Numbered from the stretch's first letter, positions 35,456-44,870 are shown. The stretch: 64,000 nt of DNA from JAVVHH01 sp963835135 (GCA_963835135.1 CAWIEF010000003.1:992001-1056000), one strand, 5' to 3'. The notes: generated by a model not told the origin, from the sequence alone. Numbers and translations are program-made.

Positions 35456-36262
35456 ATGCGCCTGCGCCCCCTTCTCGTTACGCTGGCCGCTTTCGCCACC
35501 GCGCCGGCGCTGGCGGCCGAACCCGCCGTGCCGATGGCAGCGCATCGCGCCGTTTATAAGCTGTCGCTCGACAACTCGCGCGGTGACGTGACCAACGCCA
35601 GCGGCCAGATGAGCTACGAGGTCGCCGACTCCTGCGATGGCTGGGCGACGCAGCAGCGTTTGGCCATGACCATCACCAACCGCGACGGGCAGGACATCGA
35701 ACTCATCTCCGATTACGCCACGCTGGAAGCCAAGGATGGCTTGTCCATGCGGTTCCGCATGCGCCAGACCACCGACACGGCCGTGACCGAGCAGGTGGAG
35801 GGCACCGCTACGCTCGACAGCAAGGGCGGGCCGGGTCACGTTCACTACAGCGTGCCCGACGAGAAGGACCTCCCGCTGCCAGCCGGCACGCTGTTCTCGA
35901 TGGCGCACACCGAGGCCATCATCGCCGCCGCGACGGCCGGCCAGAAGTTCCTCTCGGTCCCGATCTTCGACGGTACTGGCGACAAGGGCGCGCAAGACAG
36001 CTTCATCGTCATCGGCGCATGGGGCCCGACCAGCAGCGCACCCTACCCGGCGCTGGCCAAGCTCGACAGCGGCAAGGTTCATATCTCGTTCTTCGAGCGC
36101 AACGCGAAGGCGTCGAACGACAAGCCGTCGGGCAGCCCCGACTATGAAGTCGGGATGACCTACTTCAGCAACGGGGTGGCCAACGACCTGATGATGAATT
36201 TCTCCGATTTCACCATGCACGGGACGCTGGCCGAGTTCACGGAGTTGGCCCCGCATTGCTGA
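35456..36262 (+). CDS. eipB: Cell envelope integrity protein EipB-like (DUF1849)
   Basis: A 268-aa periplasmic DUF1849 protein. I chose ATG 35456 because it begins a clean signal peptide (MRLRPLLVTLAAFATAPALAA) with GGAG upstream; an ATG at 35420 would prepend 12 polar residues. The mature part starts MAAHRAVYKLSLDNSRGDVTNASGQMSYEVADSCDGWATQQRL and ends in APHC; the DSCDGW and C-terminal Cys are the conserved DUF1849 pair that in Brucella EipB forms a disulfide stabilising a beta-spiral. EipB supports outer-membrane integrity under stress. Confidence 0.9.
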   Translation: MRLRPLLVTLAAFATAPALAAEPAVPMAAHRAVYKLSLDNSRGDVTNASGQMSYEVADSCDGWATQQRLAMTITNRDGQDIELISDYATLEAKDGLSMRFRMRQTTDTAVTEQVEGTATLDSKGGPGHVHYSVPDEKDLPLPAGTLFSMAHTEAIIAAATAGQKFLSVPIFDGTGDKGAQDSFIVIGAWGPTSSAPYPALAKLDSGKVHISFFERNAKASNDKPSGSPDYEVGMTYFSNGVANDLMMNFSDFTMHGTLAEFTELAPHC

Positions 36263-37143
36263 CGGCGATCGTAACCGGCGCCACCGGCGGCCTCGGTTAC
36301 GCCACCGCCGAGGGACTGGCGCGGGCCGGGCACCGCGTCGTGCTGACCGGGCGCAACCCGGACAAGGGCCGCGCCGCCCTGGATCAACTCCGCCGCGCCT
36401 TGCCCGCGGCCGATGCCGAATTCAAGCTGCTCGACGTCTCGAGCCTCGCCGCCGTCGACGCGTTCGCCGCTTCGTGGACCGGGCCGCTCGGCATCCTGAT
36501 CAATAACGCCGCCGTCATGGCCCTGCCGGAGCGGCGGCTGAGCATCGACGGGTTCGAGTTGCAGCTCGCCACCAATTACCTCGGGCATTTCGCCCTGACG
36601 CTGCGCTTGCTGCCCGCGCTGCTGGCCAATGCGGACGCCCGGGTCGTCGACGTCAGCAGCCTCGCCCATCGCGGCGCCCGGATCGCGTTCGAGGATCTGC
36701 AGAGCGAGCGGTCGTACTCGCCCTACCGCGCCTACGGGCAGAGCAAGCTGGCGATGCTGCTGTTCGCCCGCGAGCTGCAGCGGCGGGCGCGCGGTCGGGG
36801 ATGGGATCTGCGGAGCATCGCCGCCCATCCCGGCTGGAGCGCCACCTCAATCGTCAGCAACGGGCTCGGCCCCAGCCTGAAATCAACCCTCGCCAACCTG
36901 GCCTTCAGCTTGGCCGCCCAATCGCCCGCCGAGGGCGCCAAGCCGATCCTCTACGCCGCGCTCGACCCGGCGGCTGATCCCGACCGCTACTACGGCCCTG
37001 CCAAGTTCGGCGAGACCCGCGGCCCCGTCGCCCCCGCCCGGATGATGCCGCAAGCGACCGACGCCGCTGCAGCCGCCAAGCTGTTCGAGCAGTCGGAACA
37101 GTTGACCGACACCAACTTAGACCAAGTTGTCTCCAAGATGTAA
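36256..37143 (+). CDS. SDR family NAD(P)-dependent oxidoreductase
   Basis: A 295-aa short-chain dehydrogenase of the retinol-dehydrogenase-like type. Cofactor motif VTGATGGLGYATAEGLARAGHRVVLTGRN, NNAAVM, then the catalytic Ser (VVDVSSLAHRG) and YxxxK (YRAYGQSKLAM). The start is TTG 36256, overlapping the eipB stop by 7 nt, with GGAG upstream in the eipB end; no ATG is available. Substrate unknown; the Arg in GRNPDKG after strand 2 favours NADP. Confidence 0.9.
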   Translation: MLTAIVTGATGGLGYATAEGLARAGHRVVLTGRNPDKGRAALDQLRRALPAADAEFKLLDVSSLAAVDAFAASWTGPLGILINNAAVMALPERRLSIDGFELQLATNYLGHFALTLRLLPALLANADARVVDVSSLAHRGARIAFEDLQSERSYSPYRAYGQSKLAMLLFARELQRRARGRGWDLRSIAAHPGWSATSIVSNGLGPSLKSTLANLAFSLAAQSPAEGAKPILYAALDPAADPDRYYGPAKFGETRGPVAPARMMPQATDAAAAAKLFEQSEQLTDTNLDQVVSKM

Positions 37144-37213
37144 CGTGCTGCCAGTGGAGTTGGACGGCGTGAAAGTCTAGCTCATCGCCCATACTCGACA
37201 AAAGGTCGAAACG

Positions 37214-38578
37214 ATGGCGAGACGTACACGATCCACACCTCCGCCCGCGAGCAGCAGCCCGGCGCCGACCACCCACCCCGTCTTCGCCGAACCGGTCGCC
37301 TCGCCCGACCAGAGCACGTTCGCCACCGAGCACGGTTCGGACAACGCGGTCTACGCGCAAGTGCAAGCGCTGCTGAAGACGCAGGTGGTCAGCTTTCCGA
37401 AGTCCCGCGCCGCCGACGACGCATTGTTCACCCTGGCCGACGCCTATGGCCCATCCGGTGCCGCCATTGTCGAGCAGATCAAGCAATCCGGCCGCATCGT
37501 GTTCCACTCGGTCGGCGACACCGGCGCCTCCGACGTTCGCCGCTACCAGAACGAGCAGCGCGTTGCCGACCAGACCACCACCGATGCCCATAGTGCCGAA
37601 GTGAGCAATCGCCCGGCCTTCTTCTTCCACCTCGGCGACGTCGTGTACAATTTCGGCGAAGCCCGTTACTATTACGACCAGTTCTACGAGCCCTATCGCG
37701 CCTATCCCGGCCCGATCATGGCCATCCCCGGCAACCACAATTCCTTCGTCGTCCCCGGCACGCCCGAGGGGGAGCGTCCGCTCGACGTGTTCAGCCGCAA
37801 TTTCTGCGCCCCTGAAGTGGTGACCACCAACGAGGCGGGTTCGCTCCACCGCACCGCCGTGACGCAGCCGGGCGTCTATTTCGCCCTCGACGCCCCGTTC
37901 ATCCGCATCATCGGGCTGTTCAGCAACGCGCTCGAAGACCCCGGGACTATTTCGAGCGGGGGCGGCGCCTGGCCCGGTGTGCCGGACCATCAGCTCAGCT
38001 TCCTCCGCGCCCAGCTGCAACGCATCAAGACCGAGAGATATTCCGGCGCCGTGGTCATCGCGACGCATCACCCACCATTCGTCTACTCGGTCCCGCCGAG
38101 CAAGGCGGGCGCCGCCGGCAATCATGGCAGCAGCAGCGACATGCTTCGCGAGATCGACGCGATCTGCACCGAGGTCGGCGTCTACCCGCATGCCTGGCTG
38201 TCGGCGCACGCCCACTGCTACCAGCGCTTCACCCGCACGCTGAGCTTCGGCGGAGGTGAACGCCGGGTCCCGTTCGTGGTCTGCGGCAATGGCGGCCACA
38301 ACATCAATCCGCTGGTCCGCCCCACCCGCGGCCACGCCGCGCAGGAGCCGGAGAACGGCGCCGACGTCTCCTATTTAGAGGTCAGGCCGGCGGTGAAGGC
38401 CACGCACTTGCAGCTCGAACGATACGACGACCATGATTACGGCTATCTGCGCATCAGCGCCGACGCCAACCAGTTGCGGATCGCCTACCACCAGTGCGGC
38501 ACCCGCAGCCTGTTGCAGTCGCGGTTCGATCTGGTCACCATCGATCTCGCCAAGCGCGACCTGCTCGCGAACGCCTGA
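37214..38578 (+). CDS. Calcineurin-like metallophosphoesterase
   Basis: A 454-aa metallophosphoesterase. The metal-site motifs are present in order: FHSVGDTGAS (in place of DxH), FFFHLGDVVYNFGE (GDxxY), AIPGNHNS (GNHD/E variant), IATHHPP and LSAHAHCYQRF. The C-terminal ~90 residues form an extra domain (YLEVRPAVKATHLQLERYDDHDYGYLRISAD). There is no signal peptide; the N-terminal 30 residues are Pro/Ser-rich. The first motif (GDT) lacks the usual DxH histidine but may still bind metal. Convergent with the alkaline-phosphatase-type gene. Confidence 0.9.
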   Translation: MARRTRSTPPPASSSPAPTTHPVFAEPVASPDQSTFATEHGSDNAVYAQVQALLKTQVVSFPKSRAADDALFTLADAYGPSGAAIVEQIKQSGRIVFHSVGDTGASDVRRYQNEQRVADQTTTDAHSAEVSNRPAFFFHLGDVVYNFGEARYYYDQFYEPYRAYPGPIMAIPGNHNSFVVPGTPEGERPLDVFSRNFCAPEVVTTNEAGSLHRTAVTQPGVYFALDAPFIRIIGLFSNALEDPGTISSGGGAWPGVPDHQLSFLRAQLQRIKTERYSGAVVIATHHPPFVYSVPPSKAGAAGNHGSSSDMLREIDAICTEVGVYPHAWLSAHAHCYQRFTRTLSFGGGERRVPFVVCGNGGHNINPLVRPTRGHAAQEPENGADVSYLEVRPAVKATHLQLERYDDHDYGYLRISADANQLRIAYHQCGTRSLLQSRFDLVTIDLAKRDLLANA

Positions 38579-38678
38579 CCCGGGGAGAGGGCACGCCGGC
38601 GGCCACCATTCGGGATACGCCGCCGGAGCGGCTCGCGGTGACGGGACTGAGCCGCCTGCTCGACGGCAATCCGGCTGC

Positions 38679-40484
38679 CTACTTCTCCGGCAGCCCGAGC
38701 GTACGCCCCGGATAGCCGGCCGCGTCGAAATAGACGGTGTCGCCCACCGTCTGCGTGACCACCATCGTCACGGTCCCGCTGGCGTCCGGCGGCGATGCGA
38801 CCACGTCCCGCTTGGAGTTGGGCATCGCGCCGCCCGGCATCGCCTCCGTCAGCACGCGGCCGACCAGCGTGCCCTTGTCGGCGATGCGCAGCGCCAGCAG
38901 GTGCGCGATCGTCTTGCCCAGGTCGGCATTGCTGGCCGGCGCCGGGTCCTCAAATCCCTGGCGGAAATCGGGGCCAGCCGCGCCCATGATGTTGCGCGTG
39001 TCCGCGCGCGAGAAGCTGCCATGCATGCCCTGGCCCTGCTGCAGCCCGGTGTCGGCCAGTTCGGCGCCGCACGTGGTCGGATCGGCGCAGCCCGTCGAGA
39101 ACGTGCGGAAGTTGAGCGCGATCGCCGGCATCGGTGTCACCGCGCTGCCCTTCAGCGCGATCGCCGATAATGGCAGCGTCCCCGGAATTGGACCCAGCGC
39201 GTCGTCGACGAACAGCCCGCTGGTGTAGTCCTCCTTGGACAGCGCGGCCACCACGCGCTGCGCCAGCGCCCTGTCGCCGCTCGGGATATAGATCAGGTCC
39301 GATCCGCCATTCGAGGCAACCACCACCTCCGGATGCAGCGCCTCGCCGCCGATCAGCCCATTGCCGCGCGAAGGAACCTGTCCGGCCGTCAGCTCGATGC
39401 CCTTCTTGTCCGGATCGAACAGCGCCTTGCCGAGCGCGTGGGCGAGGTCGATCGCCACGAAGCCGGGTGGCACCTGCCCGGCCGGGACGCCCGCAAACGT
39501 CTGCGTGGCGCTCCAACTCGTCGCACTCTCCTTCGAGATCGTCGAAAAGCCGTGATCCGAGGTCAGGATGACGTCCGTCTCCTCCGACAGCCCGAGCGCG
39601 TCCAGGCTCGCCAGCAGCGATGCGAGATTGTCGTCGGCGTTCCTGATCGACGCGAACGAGGTCGGCCCGTTGATCCCGGGCAGCAGCTTGCCGAGACTAT
39701 CCCCCTGGTTGTGCTGCGTGCCATCCGGATCGCGCGACCAATAGACGAGCGCGAAGGGCTGGTTGCGTTCCTTGAACCACGGCAGCACCACCTTGGTCGT
39801 CAGGTCGGTGAAATACCGCTGCTGCGCGACGTTCGCCACGCTGGTGCCGGGCGTCGTGGCGGTGCCGGCCGCGCCATTGTCGCCGCGGGTTGGCGTTTGG
39901 ACCGGCAACTCGATCCGCTGCAGCCGCTGCGACAAGGCGCTCGACAGCGGGATGCCGCCGGGGCGGCCGGTGGAATCGTCAACCACGATCGTCTTTTCGC
40001 CCGACCGGTCCGTGTGGTCGAAGATCAGCGCCGGACCGAGCTTGCCGATCGTGGCCGTCGAGAAGCCGGCGTTGCGCGCCGCTTCGAGGATCGTCATCTC
40101 GTTGAGGTAATTGCCCGAAAAATGCTCGTCGACGTCGCCGAGCACCGGGTCGTTCTCGAGGAACGGCGTCAGGCTGTCACCGGCGCCCGGGACGGGAAAG
40201 GCGGTGTAGATCGTATTGCTGAAATCGCCGGTGTCGCCGAGGAGATGCCCGGTCGCCATGCCGCTGGCGTTGGCCGTCGTGAACGTCGGGAACAGCGAGT
40301 GCGAGTTGGTGAACCGCACGCCGCGGCGGAGCAACGCGTCCATCGCCGGCGCCGTCTGCGCGGTCACGACGCCCGGCCGCAGCCCGTCGGCCACGAACAG
40401 CACGACGTTGTGCGGCCGGGTCTGCGCCAGCGCGGCGCCCGCCAGGAGCGTGCTCGCGAGCAGGGCGGATGTCAGTGAGCGCAT
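38679..40484 (-). CDS. Secreted alkaline phosphatase superfamily protein (type I phosphodiesterase/nucleotide pyrophosphatase-like)
   Basis: A 601-aa exported phosphoesterase. Signal peptide MRSLTSALLASTLLAGAALAQ from ATG 40484; a second in-frame ATG at 40514 would spoil it. Catalytic region: VVLFVADGLRPGVV (metal Asp), SLFPTFTTANASGMATG with the nucleophilic Thr, YWSRDPDGTQHNQGDS, ILTSDHGFSTISK (metal DxH). The C-terminal part has GSFSRADTRNIMGAAGPDF as in related phosphodiesterases. Together with the convergent metallophosphoesterase it may scavenge phosphate; that is inference. Confidence 0.88.
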   Translation of the reverse strand: MRSLTSALLASTLLAGAALAQTRPHNVVLFVADGLRPGVVTAQTAPAMDALLRRGVRFTNSHSLFPTFTTANASGMATGHLLGDTGDFSNTIYTAFPVPGAGDSLTPFLENDPVLGDVDEHFSGNYLNEMTILEAARNAGFSTATIGKLGPALIFDHTDRSGEKTIVVDDSTGRPGGIPLSSALSQRLQRIELPVQTPTRGDNGAAGTATTPGTSVANVAQQRYFTDLTTKVVLPWFKERNQPFALVYWSRDPDGTQHNQGDSLGKLLPGINGPTSFASIRNADDNLASLLASLDALGLSEETDVILTSDHGFSTISKESATSWSATQTFAGVPAGQVPPGFVAIDLAHALGKALFDPDKKGIELTAGQVPSRGNGLIGGEALHPEVVVASNGGSDLIYIPSGDRALAQRVVAALSKEDYTSGLFVDDALGPIPGTLPLSAIALKGSAVTPMPAIALNFRTFSTGCADPTTCGAELADTGLQQGQGMHGSFSRADTRNIMGAAGPDFRQGFEDPAPASNADLGKTIAHLLALRIADKGTLVGRVLTEAMPGGAMPNSKRDVVASPPDASGTVTMVVTQTVGDTVYFDAAGYPGRTLGLPEK

Positions 40485-40674
40485 CGGCGACGGGTCCTTC
40501 GGAACGGATACCATGCCTTAATTTGGGATCGAGAGCGTGACAACATCAGATCGGTGACACTCGTGCACCGCCGAGAAGGACAGCGACCCCGCTCGCCGCC
40601 GCCAGGACGGCACGAAGGGCCTCGCCGAGTCGGATCGCCACGCCGCGCGCGTGGTTCGCGTCAACGATCGGGCG

Positions 40675-41310
40675 CTAGAGCCCGGCGACGAACTCGGACA
40701 GCCCCGGCTGGCGCGGCCGCGCCGTGCGCGACGACTGCAGCACCGCCCGGACGGCACCAAGGGCGGTCTCGAACTCCTGGTTCACCACGATGTGGTCGAA
40801 CTCCGCCCAGTGGCTGATCTCGTCGCGCGCCGCCTGCATCCGGCGGGTGATTTCCGGCGCGTCGTCGCCCCGCGCCTCCAGGCGGGACCGCAGGGTGGCC
40901 AGCGTCGGCGGCAGGATGAACACGCTGACGACGTCGCCGGGCAAGGCGTCCCGCAACTGGCGGTGCCCCTGCCAATCGATGTCGAACACCACGTCTCGCC
41001 CGGCCAGCAGCGCCCGCTCCACCGCCGATCGCGGCGTGCCGTAGCTGTTGCCGAACACCGTCGCCCATTCCAGCATCTCGCCCTGCGCGACCATGACGGA
41101 GAACGCCTCGGGCGACCGGAAATGATAGTGGACCCCGTCCTGCTCGCCCGTCCGCGGCGCCCGGGTCGTCGCGCTGATCGAGAGCTCCAACCCCGCATCC
41201 GACGCGAGCAGCGCCCGCGTGATGCTGCTCTTGCCGGCGCCGGACGGGGCCGCAATCACCAGGCAGACGCCGCGGCGCCTGGGCAGCAGCGGTGGCACGC
41301 TACTCGACAT
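40675..41310 (-). CDS. gmk: Guanylate kinase
   Basis: A 211-aa guanylate kinase, phosphorylating GMP to GDP. P-loop IAAPSGAGKSSITRALL; GMP-binding SISATTRAPRTGEQDGVHYHF; and YGTPRSAVE, DIDWQGHRQL, FILPP. Its first codons overlap the yicC stop by 11 nt. It is the distal gene of the mltG-yicC-gmk run on the minus strand downstream of the fab cluster. Confidence 0.96.
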   Translation of the reverse strand: MSSSVPPLLPRRRGVCLVIAAPSGAGKSSITRALLASDAGLELSISATTRAPRTGEQDGVHYHFRSPEAFSVMVAQGEMLEWATVFGNSYGTPRSAVERALLAGRDVVFDIDWQGHRQLRDALPGDVVSVFILPPTLATLRSRLEARGDDAPEITRRMQAARDEISHWAEFDHIVVNQEFETALGAVRAVLQSSRTARPRQPGLSEFVAGL

Positions 41311-42181
41311 TCTGCACCTGCTCGCGCATCTGTTCGATCAACGCCTTGAGCCGCAACCCGGTCGCCGTCAGCGGCACCGAAGCTGATTTGCTGCACAGCG
41401 TATTGGTCTCGCGCACGAACTCCTGCACCAGGAAGTCGAACCGCCGTCCCACCGCGCCGGCCTCGGCCAACAGCACCCGCGCTGCTTCGACATGCGCCTC
41501 CAGGCGGTCCAATTCCTCTCTCACATCGGACCGGGTCGCCAGCAGTGCCACCTCTTGGGCGATCCGCTCCGCCGGAAGCCCGGGCTGGTCGCGCAACAGA
41601 CCGTGCAGGCTCTCCATAAGCCGCTGCCGTTGCCGCTCCGGCTGGTCGGCCGCCTGCTCGACGGCAGCCCGCCGCAGCGCATCGACGTCGTCGAGTTGCA
41701 GCGACAGTAAGCGATGTAGCCGGGCGCCCTCCTCGCGCCGGGCTGTGACCAACCCGGCCAGTGCCGTGCCGAAACCCTCCGTCACCTGCGCCAGCAACGC
41801 CGGGCTCCACGCCTCCTCCGGCGCCGAAGCGCGGAGCACGCCCGGCAGTGCCAACAGGCTCTCGGCCCGCGGTGGCGGCGCCCCGGGGATCTTGTCGGCC
41901 ACGTCGGCCGCCAGCCGCAGCAACTCACCCAGCAGATCCGAATCGACCGCAATCTTGGGGCGATCCTCCCGCCGGATCGTCAGCGTGCCGTTGACGTTGC
42001 CCCGCTTGAGCGATGCCGCCGCGACATCACGCAGGCCGGGCTCGAGGCCGTCGAGCCCCGCCGGTAGGCGCAGGCGCAACTCCAGTCCGCGCCCGTTGAC
42101 GCTGCGCAGCTCCCACGCCCAGGCGATGCCGGCCGCGCTGCCTTCGGCACGGCCGAACCCCGTCATCGAAGCCAGCGTCAT
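41300..42181 (-). CDS. yicC: YicC family endoribonuclease
   Basis: A 293-aa YicC/YloC protein, an endoribonuclease family linked to small-RNA turnover in E. coli. Starts MTLASMTGFGRAEGSAAGIAWAWELRSVNGRGLELRLRLP, the family N-terminus, and ends with KSASVPLTATGLRLKALIEQMREQVQNVE, preceded by GRRFDFLVQEFVRETNTLCSKS, the conserved C-terminal DUF1732 motif. Overlaps mltG by ATGA and gmk by 11 nt; the mltG-yicC-gmk order is common in alphaproteobacteria. Confidence 0.95.
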   Translation of the reverse strand: MTLASMTGFGRAEGSAAGIAWAWELRSVNGRGLELRLRLPAGLDGLEPGLRDVAAASLKRGNVNGTLTIRREDRPKIAVDSDLLGELLRLAADVADKIPGAPPPRAESLLALPGVLRASAPEEAWSPALLAQVTEGFGTALAGLVTARREEGARLHRLLSLQLDDVDALRRAAVEQAADQPERQRQRLMESLHGLLRDQPGLPAERIAQEVALLATRSDVREELDRLEAHVEAARVLLAEAGAVGRRFDFLVQEFVRETNTLCSKSASVPLTATGLRLKALIEQMREQVQNVE

Positions 42182-43149
42182 GGCATCGCCTTGCGCGACC
42201 GCTCGGCGGCACGCCAGCGTTGCACGTTCCTGGCATGGTCTTGCTCGGTCTTGGCGAAGCTATGCCCGCCGGTGCCGTCGGCAACGAAGAACAGGTCGGC
42301 GCTGTCGGCAGGGTGGGTCGCCGCCTCGATCGCCGCACGGCCCGGCATACAGATCGGCCCGGGCGGCAGCCCGGGATACCGATAGGTGTTGTAAGGAGTG
42401 TCCGCCTCGAGCTCCGCCCGCGTCAGCCCGTGATCCAGTGCGCCCGCCCCGTTGCTGACGCCGTAGACGATCGTCGGGTCCGATTGCAGCTTCATCCCTC
42501 GCCGCAGACGGTTGAGATAGACCGCCGCCACGAGCTTGCGCTCGTCCGGCTTGGCGGTCTCGCGCTCGACAATGCTGGCCAGGATGAGCGCCTCGCGCGG
42601 TGTCGCGAGCGGCAGGTCCGGCGACCGGGTCGACCACTCGTCATCCAGCTCGGCCTCCATCGCTCGGCTCGCCCGCCCCAGCACGGCGGTGCGGGCCGTG
42701 CCGCGCTCATACACATAGGTCTCCGGCAGCACGCCACCCTCCGCCACCGCCGGCAACTCGCCATCGAGCGCATCCGCGTGGGCGAACACGGCCCCGACCT
42801 GTATCGCCGTCAGCCCTTCGGCGATGGTCAGCTTGTGCTGGATCGGCCGACTGGTGCGCAGCACGCTCAGCACCTGGTGCAGGCTGGCGCCGGCGGGAAA
42901 GGCGAGTTCGGCCGCCTTCAGGCCGCCAGCCCCGCGAGTCGCCAGCGCGGCCGCTTCGAACGCCCACTCGCCGCGGACCACGCCCTGCGCCTTCAGCACG
43001 CCCGCGACCTGGCCGAGGCTGCCTCGTGGCACCACAACCGCCCGTTCGGCGGCCAGCGGCCCGGGCGCTTCATAAAGGTGGAACGCGTAGAGGCCGGTCC
43101 CAGCGACGACGAGCGCGCCAAGCCCGAGAACGGCGAGCAGACGGCGCAT
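42178..43149 (-). CDS. mltG: Endolytic peptidoglycan transglycosylase MltG
   Basis: Inner-membrane lytic transglycosylase that cleaves nascent glycan strands; 323 aa. One N-terminal membrane helix (LLAVLGLGALVVAGTGLYAFHLY), a LysM-like subdomain (PRGSLGQVAGVLKAQGVVRGEW), then the YceG catalytic domain: ILASIVERETAKPDERKLVAAVYLNRLRRGMKLQSDPTIVYG (catalytic Glu in VERE) and YNTYRYPGLPPGPICMPGRAAIEAA. Starts 12 nt after fabF. Confidence 0.95.
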   Translation of the reverse strand: MRRLLAVLGLGALVVAGTGLYAFHLYEAPGPLAAERAVVVPRGSLGQVAGVLKAQGVVRGEWAFEAAALATRGAGGLKAAELAFPAGASLHQVLSVLRTSRPIQHKLTIAEGLTAIQVGAVFAHADALDGELPAVAEGGVLPETYVYERGTARTAVLGRASRAMEAELDDEWSTRSPDLPLATPREALILASIVERETAKPDERKLVAAVYLNRLRRGMKLQSDPTIVYGVSNGAGALDHGLTRAELEADTPYNTYRYPGLPPGPICMPGRAAIEAATHPADSADLFFVADGTGGHSFAKTEQDHARNVQRWRAAERSRKAMP

Positions 43150-43161
43150 GCGCGCCCTCTC

Positions 43162-44424
43162 TTACGCCGCGCGCTTGAACAGGATACTCGCGTTGGTGCC
43201 GCCGAAGCCGAAGCTGTTGGACAGCGCGATGTTCACCTTGCGCTCCTGCGCCTGCTTGGGCACCCGGTCGATCACGCTCTCACGGCTCGGATGATCGAGA
43301 TTGAGCGTCGGCGGCACGACCCCATCGCGGATGGCGAGGATCGAGAAGATCGACTCCACCGCACCCGCCGCCCCGAGCAGATGCCCGGTGGCCGACTTGG
43401 TCGACGACATCGCGACCCCGTTGGCGCTCTCGCCGAACATCCGCTCGACCGCCTCCAGCTCGAGATCGTCGCCGAGCGGCGTGCTGGTGCCGTGGGCGTT
43501 GATGTACTGCACGTCCCCGGGCTGCAGATTGCCGTTCTTGAACGCCGCCCTCATCGCGCGGTAGGCGCCATCGTGGCCCTCGGACGGCGCCGTGATGTGA
43601 TGCGCGTCCCCCGACATGCCGTAGCCGCACACCTCGGCGTAGATCTTGGCGCCGCGCGCCTTGGCATGCTCGAATTCCTCGAGCACCAGCACCCCGGCCC
43701 CCTCGCCCATGACGAAGCCGTCGCGCTCGCGGTCCCACGGACGCGACGCCTCCGGCGGGCGGTCGTTGAATGCGGTCGAAAGCGCGCGGCTGGCGCAGAA
43801 GCCGGCGATGCCGAGTTCGTTGACCGCCGCTTCCGCCCCGCCGGCCACCATCACGTCCGCGTCTCCCAGGCCGATCAGCCGGGCCGCATCGCCGATCGCA
43901 TGCACGCCGGTGGCGCAGGCGGTCACCGCCGAATGGTTCGGCCCCTTGAAGCCGAACTTGATGGACACGTGGCCGGAGACCAGGTTGATCAACGCGGACG
44001 GGATGAAGAACGGCGACAGCCGGCGCGACTTGCCGGTGTAGACCATGACCGAAGCTTCGTAGATCGTGCCCAGCCCACCGATGCCGGACCCGATCATCAC
44101 GCCGGTCGCCCAGCGGTCCTCCTCGGTCTGCGGCACCCAGCCGCTATCCTCGACCGCCTGGCTCGCCGCCACGACGCCGAGATGGATGAAGCGGTCCATC
44201 TTCTTTTGATCTTTGACCGGGATCCATTCGCCGATGTCGAGCTTGGCCTCGCTCTTGGACCCCGCAGGCACCTGACCCGCCACCTTGGAGGCCAGATCCT
44301 TCGTGTCGAAGGCTTGGATCGCGGTGATGCCGCTCTCGCCGTTGATCAGCCGCGACCAGACGTGTTCCACGCCGAGGCCGAGAGGACAGGCGACACCCAT
44401 CCCCGTCACCACCACGCGCCGCAT
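43162..44424 (-). CDS. fabF: 3-oxoacyl-[acyl-carrier-protein] synthase II
   Basis: KAS II condensing enzyme for fatty acid elongation; 420 aa. Catalytic Cys in VTACATGVHAIGDAA, His in INAHGTSTPLGDDLE and His in GHLLGAAGAVES, with the C-terminal SFGFGGTNASI glycine loop. I use ATG 44424 (MRRVVVTGMG) rather than the GTG at 44433, since the conserved N-terminus begins there and a purine-rich site precedes it. Lies between acpP and mltG, as usual in this group. Confidence 0.97.
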   Translation of the reverse strand: MRRVVVTGMGVACPLGLGVEHVWSRLINGESGITAIQAFDTKDLASKVAGQVPAGSKSEAKLDIGEWIPVKDQKKMDRFIHLGVVAASQAVEDSGWVPQTEEDRWATGVMIGSGIGGLGTIYEASVMVYTGKSRRLSPFFIPSALINLVSGHVSIKFGFKGPNHSAVTACATGVHAIGDAARLIGLGDADVMVAGGAEAAVNELGIAGFCASRALSTAFNDRPPEASRPWDRERDGFVMGEGAGVLVLEEFEHAKARGAKIYAEVCGYGMSGDAHHITAPSEGHDGAYRAMRAAFKNGNLQPGDVQYINAHGTSTPLGDDLELEAVERMFGESANGVAMSSTKSATGHLLGAAGAVESIFSILAIRDGVVPPTLNLDHPSRESVIDRVPKQAQERKVNIALSNSFGFGGTNASILFKRAA

Positions 44425-44467
44425 CGTCACCACCCTTGTTCGAGGCCTCGTAATTCCGGCTCAGGCC

Positions 44468-44516
44468 GCCTTCTGCTTCTCGATCCGGCCGCTCACGCGG
44501 CCTTCTGCTTCTCGAT
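44468..44516 (-). repeat. Direct duplication of the acpP 3' end
   Basis: A 17-nt sequence encoding the acpP C-terminus (IEKQKA on the minus strand) occurs exactly at 44500-44516 (inside acpP) and again at 44468-44484, just after the stop, with a 15-nt spacer; flanking bases are also similar, including a second GCC-TGA. The downstream copy is out of frame with the acpP stop, so it is noncoding. It looks like a local slippage duplication of about 32 nt. Confidence 0.85.
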
Positions 44517-44732
44517 GAAATCGATGGCGTCCTTGACCGTGCCGATCTTCTCGGCGGCGTCCTCGGGGATTTCCACGCTGAACGCCTCCTCGAACGCCAT
44601 CACCAACTCGACCGTGTCGAGACTGTCGGCGCCCAGATCGTCGATGAAGGACGCCTCGGGCGTGACCTTGCTTTCTTCGACGCCCAGATGCTCGACGACG
44701 ATCTTCTTAACCCGGTCGGCAACTTCGCTCAT
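44493..44732 (-). CDS. acpP: Acyl carrier protein
   Basis: A 79-aa acidic ACP. Phosphopantetheine attachment Ser in FIDDLGADSLDTVELVMAFEEAF (DSL motif, Ser37-like), with the usual helix start MSEVADRVKKIVVEHLGVEESKVTPEA. The start is ATG 44732; the longer frame to 44813 reads through the promoter region. It carries the growing acyl chain for FabD/FabG/FabF encoded next to it. Downstream of its stop is a duplicated copy of its own tail. Confidence 0.98.
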   Translation of the reverse strand: MSEVADRVKKIVVEHLGVEESKVTPEASFIDDLGADSLDTVELVMAFEEAFSVEIPEDAAEKIGTVKDAIDFIEKQKAA

Positions 44733-44870
44733 CTGATCCTCTGATTCCGCTGTTCGATATGTATGTCGGCTGCTGGGCGTCGCACCGCACGGCGCGCCGG
44801 AAGCCGCGCGCATATCATGGTTCCCAACGCCACGCCAAGGCAGCCCGCCACGCGATGCGACCCCGGGCGG

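Noticed and set aside
38596..38626. CCGGCGG...CCGCCGG inverted repeat between the convergent phosphoesterase genes
   Set aside because: 17-nt loop and no T-run; it could be a weak bidirectional terminator but chance is likely at this GC content.
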